Positions 61,957-64,000 of a stretch of DNA of 64,000 nucleotides are shown here, one piece after another (the first letter of the stretch is position 1; every line of letters begins with the position of its first letter). The notes beneath the pieces are model-generated. The model did no database searches, was not told the DNA's origin, and was given only the letters and a program-made list of their open reading frames with translations. Source of the stretch: Anaerolinea sp. (GTDB lineage Bacteria; Chloroflexota; Anaerolineae; Anaerolineales; Villigracilaceae); assembly GCA_020723805.1 (NCBI GenBank), contig DYID01000005.1, forward strand, positions 1 through 64,000, read 5' to 3'. Made by a program: the position numbers and the translations under genes.

Positions 61957-63234
61957 ATGGCAACCAAGACCTGCTTTTTGATTTGCCCGATTGGCGAGGA
62001 AGGCTCGGAGATCCGCAAGGCATCCGACGACCTCATGGATTTGATCATCATCCCGGCGCTCGAAAAATTCGACTTCGATGTCGTCCGGGCAGATCGCATC
62101 CCCAGACCCTCGGTCATCACCACCGACATCATCCAACTGGTGCAAAACGCCGAGTTGTGCATCATTGACTTGACCGGCAGCAACCCCAACGTTTTCTACG
62201 AATGCGGAAGAAGGCACGAGACCGGCAAGCCTTTCATCCAACTCATCAGGAAGGGGGAGAAGATGCCGTTCGATGTTTCCGGCATCCGAACGATCATCTA
62301 CGACCTTTCCACCGTTCGGACGGCGCACGAAGCCATCAAGGAAATACAGAATTACGTCGCCGAGTTGTCCACATCCGATTTTTCGCCCCGAACCGCAGGC
62401 GAGTCGCTGTCTTCGCTGGCAAGCGCCATTCGGCGCATCGAACGAAAACTGGACGGCATTTCAACTGGAGAAGCCGGCGCACATAAAGACAGGGACCAAA
62501 AGGAATTCCTCGATAAAATCCGCATCGAAGCCAATCCCAAGAGGGCTTTCAATCAGGCGCTCGACGCGGAGGAACTCGACAAAGCCAGAGACATTTTGCC
62601 CATTTTGCACGCCAAACTCGGCAATACCAACGATGTATTGCTGGCAGCCATGATCTTTGCCAACGCTGGCGATACCGCCGCCAAAGAGATTTGCGTCAGG
62701 ATTTTGGATGCGCCGGCAGAACCGCTGGATATCGAAGTGGTCAGGAATGCCGTCATTGCGCTGAGCAGTTACTACGACATTGTAGATGGAGAAAAAGAGG
62801 GCGCCAAGGTCCTCGATCCCATCATCCATGCTCAGGTAAAGCGCGACGACATTGACGACGTCACCAAAGCCTATCTCCTGAACCGCCTGCAAATGCTGCT
62901 CTACGCCAGCGGACACTACGAGCGCGCCCTGACCATCATCGAGCAGGTGATCGAACTCGCCCCCAAGGAAGTCTATATCTACAACATGGGACTCATCCAT
63001 GACAAGTTGGGCATGAAGACCAAAGCCGCGGAGGATATGGACAAGTTCCTGACAGCGGTGGGAGCGGAGTATGGAGAGTTCATTGACTTGGCGCGTATCG
63101 CGGTCATCTACGAAAAGGCAGACCGCAAAGACGACGCCAGGAAAGTGCTGGTGAAGATGAGCGGCATTGATCCGCGCCGCACCGCGGAGTTTATAGAGAG
63201 CAGGGCAGAATTGAGAACGCTGATGCTAAACTAA
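61957..63234 (+). CDS. Rossmannoid NDT/TIR-like domain with TPR-type C-terminus
   Basis: The 425-residue protein begins with a domain (about 1-140) of the nucleoside 2-deoxyribosyltransferase/TIR-like type: CFLICPIGEEGSEIRKASDD, ELCIIDLTGSNPNVFYECG (with a Glu at the usual catalytic place) and GKPFIQLI. A linker follows and then about six TPR-like helical pairs (about 190-420, e.g. YLLNRLQMLLYASGHYERAL). The protein may cleave or bind a nucleotide such as NAD. ATG 61957 has AAGGAGA 6 bases before it. It stands alone after rex. A defence or signalling role is suggested by architecture only. Confidence 0.75.
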   Translation: MATKTCFLICPIGEEGSEIRKASDDLMDLIIIPALEKFDFDVVRADRIPRPSVITTDIIQLVQNAELCIIDLTGSNPNVFYECGRRHETGKPFIQLIRKGEKMPFDVSGIRTIIYDLSTVRTAHEAIKEIQNYVAELSTSDFSPRTAGESLSSLASAIRRIERKLDGISTGEAGAHKDRDQKEFLDKIRIEANPKRAFNQALDAEELDKARDILPILHAKLGNTNDVLLAAMIFANAGDTAAKEICVRILDAPAEPLDIEVVRNAVIALSSYYDIVDGEKEGAKVLDPIIHAQVKRDDIDDVTKAYLLNRLQMLLYASGHYERALTIIEQVIELAPKEVYIYNMGLIHDKLGMKTKAAEDMDKFLTAVGAEYGEFIDLARIAVIYEKADRKDDARKVLVKMSGIDPRRTAEFIESRAELRTLMLN

Positions 63235-63260
63235 AACCGCTTGAAAGCGCTCCAACAAAA

Positions 63261-63288
63261 AAGCGGTCACGCAGTTGCGTGACCGCTT
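63261..63288. terminator. Bidirectional intrinsic terminator
   Basis: AAGCGGTCACGC and GCGTGACCGCTT form a 12-bp perfect stem with loop AGTT. On the minus strand it is followed by TTTTTT for mreB; on the plus strand by CGCTTTT for the TPR protein gene. Confidence 0.92.
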
Positions 63289-63293
63289 CGCTT

Positions 63294-64000
63294 TTACACC
63301 TGCGGCAGGTTGCGCCGCAAAATATTGTACATGGGGATCGCCTTGACTGCCCCCTCTGCCACGCAGGTAGTGGGGTTATCTACCAGGTAGGCAGGCACAC
63401 CGAGGGATTTGGTCAGCAGTTTGTCAATGCCGCGCAAGAGCGCGCCGCCCCCGCACAACGCCACACCGCGGTCAATGATGTCGGAGACGAGTTCGGGCGG
63501 CGTCTTTTCGAGCACGCGGCGGCCGGTCTCGATGACCGCTTTGAGCGGCTCCTGCAGCGCCTCAACGATTTCACCCGTCGTCAGCGTGACCGGGCGCGGC
63601 AGACCGGTGACCTGATCCTGCCCCTGCACTTCCATGCTGTTTTCCACGTCCTGCGGAACGGCGGCTCCGATTTTGATTTTCAACTGTTCCGCCGTCACCT
63701 GACCGATTACCACGCCGTACTTTCTGCGCACATAGTTGATAATGGCTTCGTCGAGTTCCAAGCCGCCGGCGCGCAACGTCTCTGCCGAGACGATGCCATA
63801 CATCGCCATGACAGCCGCTTCGGTGCATCCGCCGCCCAGGCAAATGACCATGTTTCCGGAGGGGGAATTAATCGGCAGGTCCACGCCCAGAGCCGCCGCC
63901 AGCGGCTGCTGGATGAGGGAGGCGTCGCGGCTTCCCGCTTCCAACACTGCTTCATACACCGCGCGTCGTTCCACGCTGGTCACGCCGTACGGCACGGAAA
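63294..64000 (-). CDS. mreB: Rod shape-determining protein MreB (5' part outside window)
   Basis: The C-terminal two thirds of MreB are visible: PYGVTSVERRAVYEAVLEAG is the adenosine-binding region start, LGGGCTEAAVMAMYGIVS the second phosphate segment, and ALCGGGALLRGIDKLLTK the adenosine motif. MreB is the actin-like filament that guides cell-wall synthesis in rods. The frame is open through the right edge (the coding strand enters at 64000). It ends at the terminator 63261-63288. Confidence 0.95.
   Translation of the reverse strand, partial: SVPYGVTSVERRAVYEAVLEAGSRDASLIQQPLAAALGVDLPINSPSGNMVICLGGGCTEAAVMAMYGIVSAETLRAGGLELDEAIINYVRRKYGVVIGQVTAEQLKIKIGAAVPQDVENSMEVQGQDQVTGLPRPVTLTTGEIVEALQEPLKAVIETGRRVLEKTPPELVSDIIDRGVALCGGGALLRGIDKLLTKSLGVPAYLVDNPTTCVAEGAVKAIPMYNILRRNLPQV

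Overview
The window (about 64 kb, G+C-rich, dense) looks like a chromosomal segment of a Chloroflexota bacterium of the Anaerolineae type. This is an inference from a combination of traits: many lipoproteins with Thr/Pro-rich linkers, a B12-dependent ribonucleotide reductase with NrdR, a Rex redox repressor, a maltodextrin ABC/GH13 locus with a ROK regulator, and many small dispersed palindromic repeats between genes. No rRNA, tRNA, CRISPR array, phage or transposase was seen. The only clear mobile element is an intein. Both ends cut genes (radC on the left, mreB on the right).

Layout. 0-7 kb: radC end, an MDR oxidoreductase, a small membrane protein, then a minus-strand block (AEC transporter, MA-like peptidase, acylphosphatase) and a zero-gap M50 site-2 protease/HEAT-repeat pair. 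7-9.5 kb: HIT hydrolase, LysM membrane protein, and an MNT-HEPN pair with a third small gene. 9.6-14.1 kb: nrdR and nrdJ, the latter interrupted by a 448-residue LAGLIDADG intein. 14.3-17.7 kb: a hydrolase beside an 822-residue hydrolase/acyl-CoA ligase fusion, apparently read from a leaderless promoter. 17.7-21 kb: an AT-richer accessory island with a lone LuxR-type HTH, a frameshifted cysteine-rich secreted peptide gene, two lipoproteins and four kinds of palindromic repeat. 21-27.6 kb: DUF1992 protein, RNase J, a secreted-type protein, MutY, an MBL-fold hydrolase pair and a DMT transporter.

27.7-42.9 kb is the metabolic centre. It holds a MalK-type ATPase, a ROK regulator, a binding protein carrying a C-terminal X25 starch-enzyme module, the MalF and MalG permeases, a 987-residue FG-GAP/UnbV/di-haem peroxidase fusion that starts one base after malG, and three GH13 enzymes (one lipoprotein, two without export signals). 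A GH1 beta-glucosidase and a mutarotase-like protein follow at 53.6-55.9 kb. Together these would capture, import and hydrolyse alpha-glucans and beta-glucosides. The peroxidase fusion is the part that does not fit known maltose loci.

42.9-64 kb: a sirtuin with two paralogous lipoproteins, a TolB-like propeller, a GGDEF/EAL protein with a degenerate receiver, an ABC ATPase without permease, oligopeptidase B, a FabH-like enzyme, PadR with a membrane protein, homocysteine methyltransferase, a PAP2/SH3/membrane-protein run, Rex, an NDT/TIR-like TPR protein and the end of mreB. At least five repeat families (hairpins, 20-140 bp) recur between genes. Many intrinsic terminators are clear.
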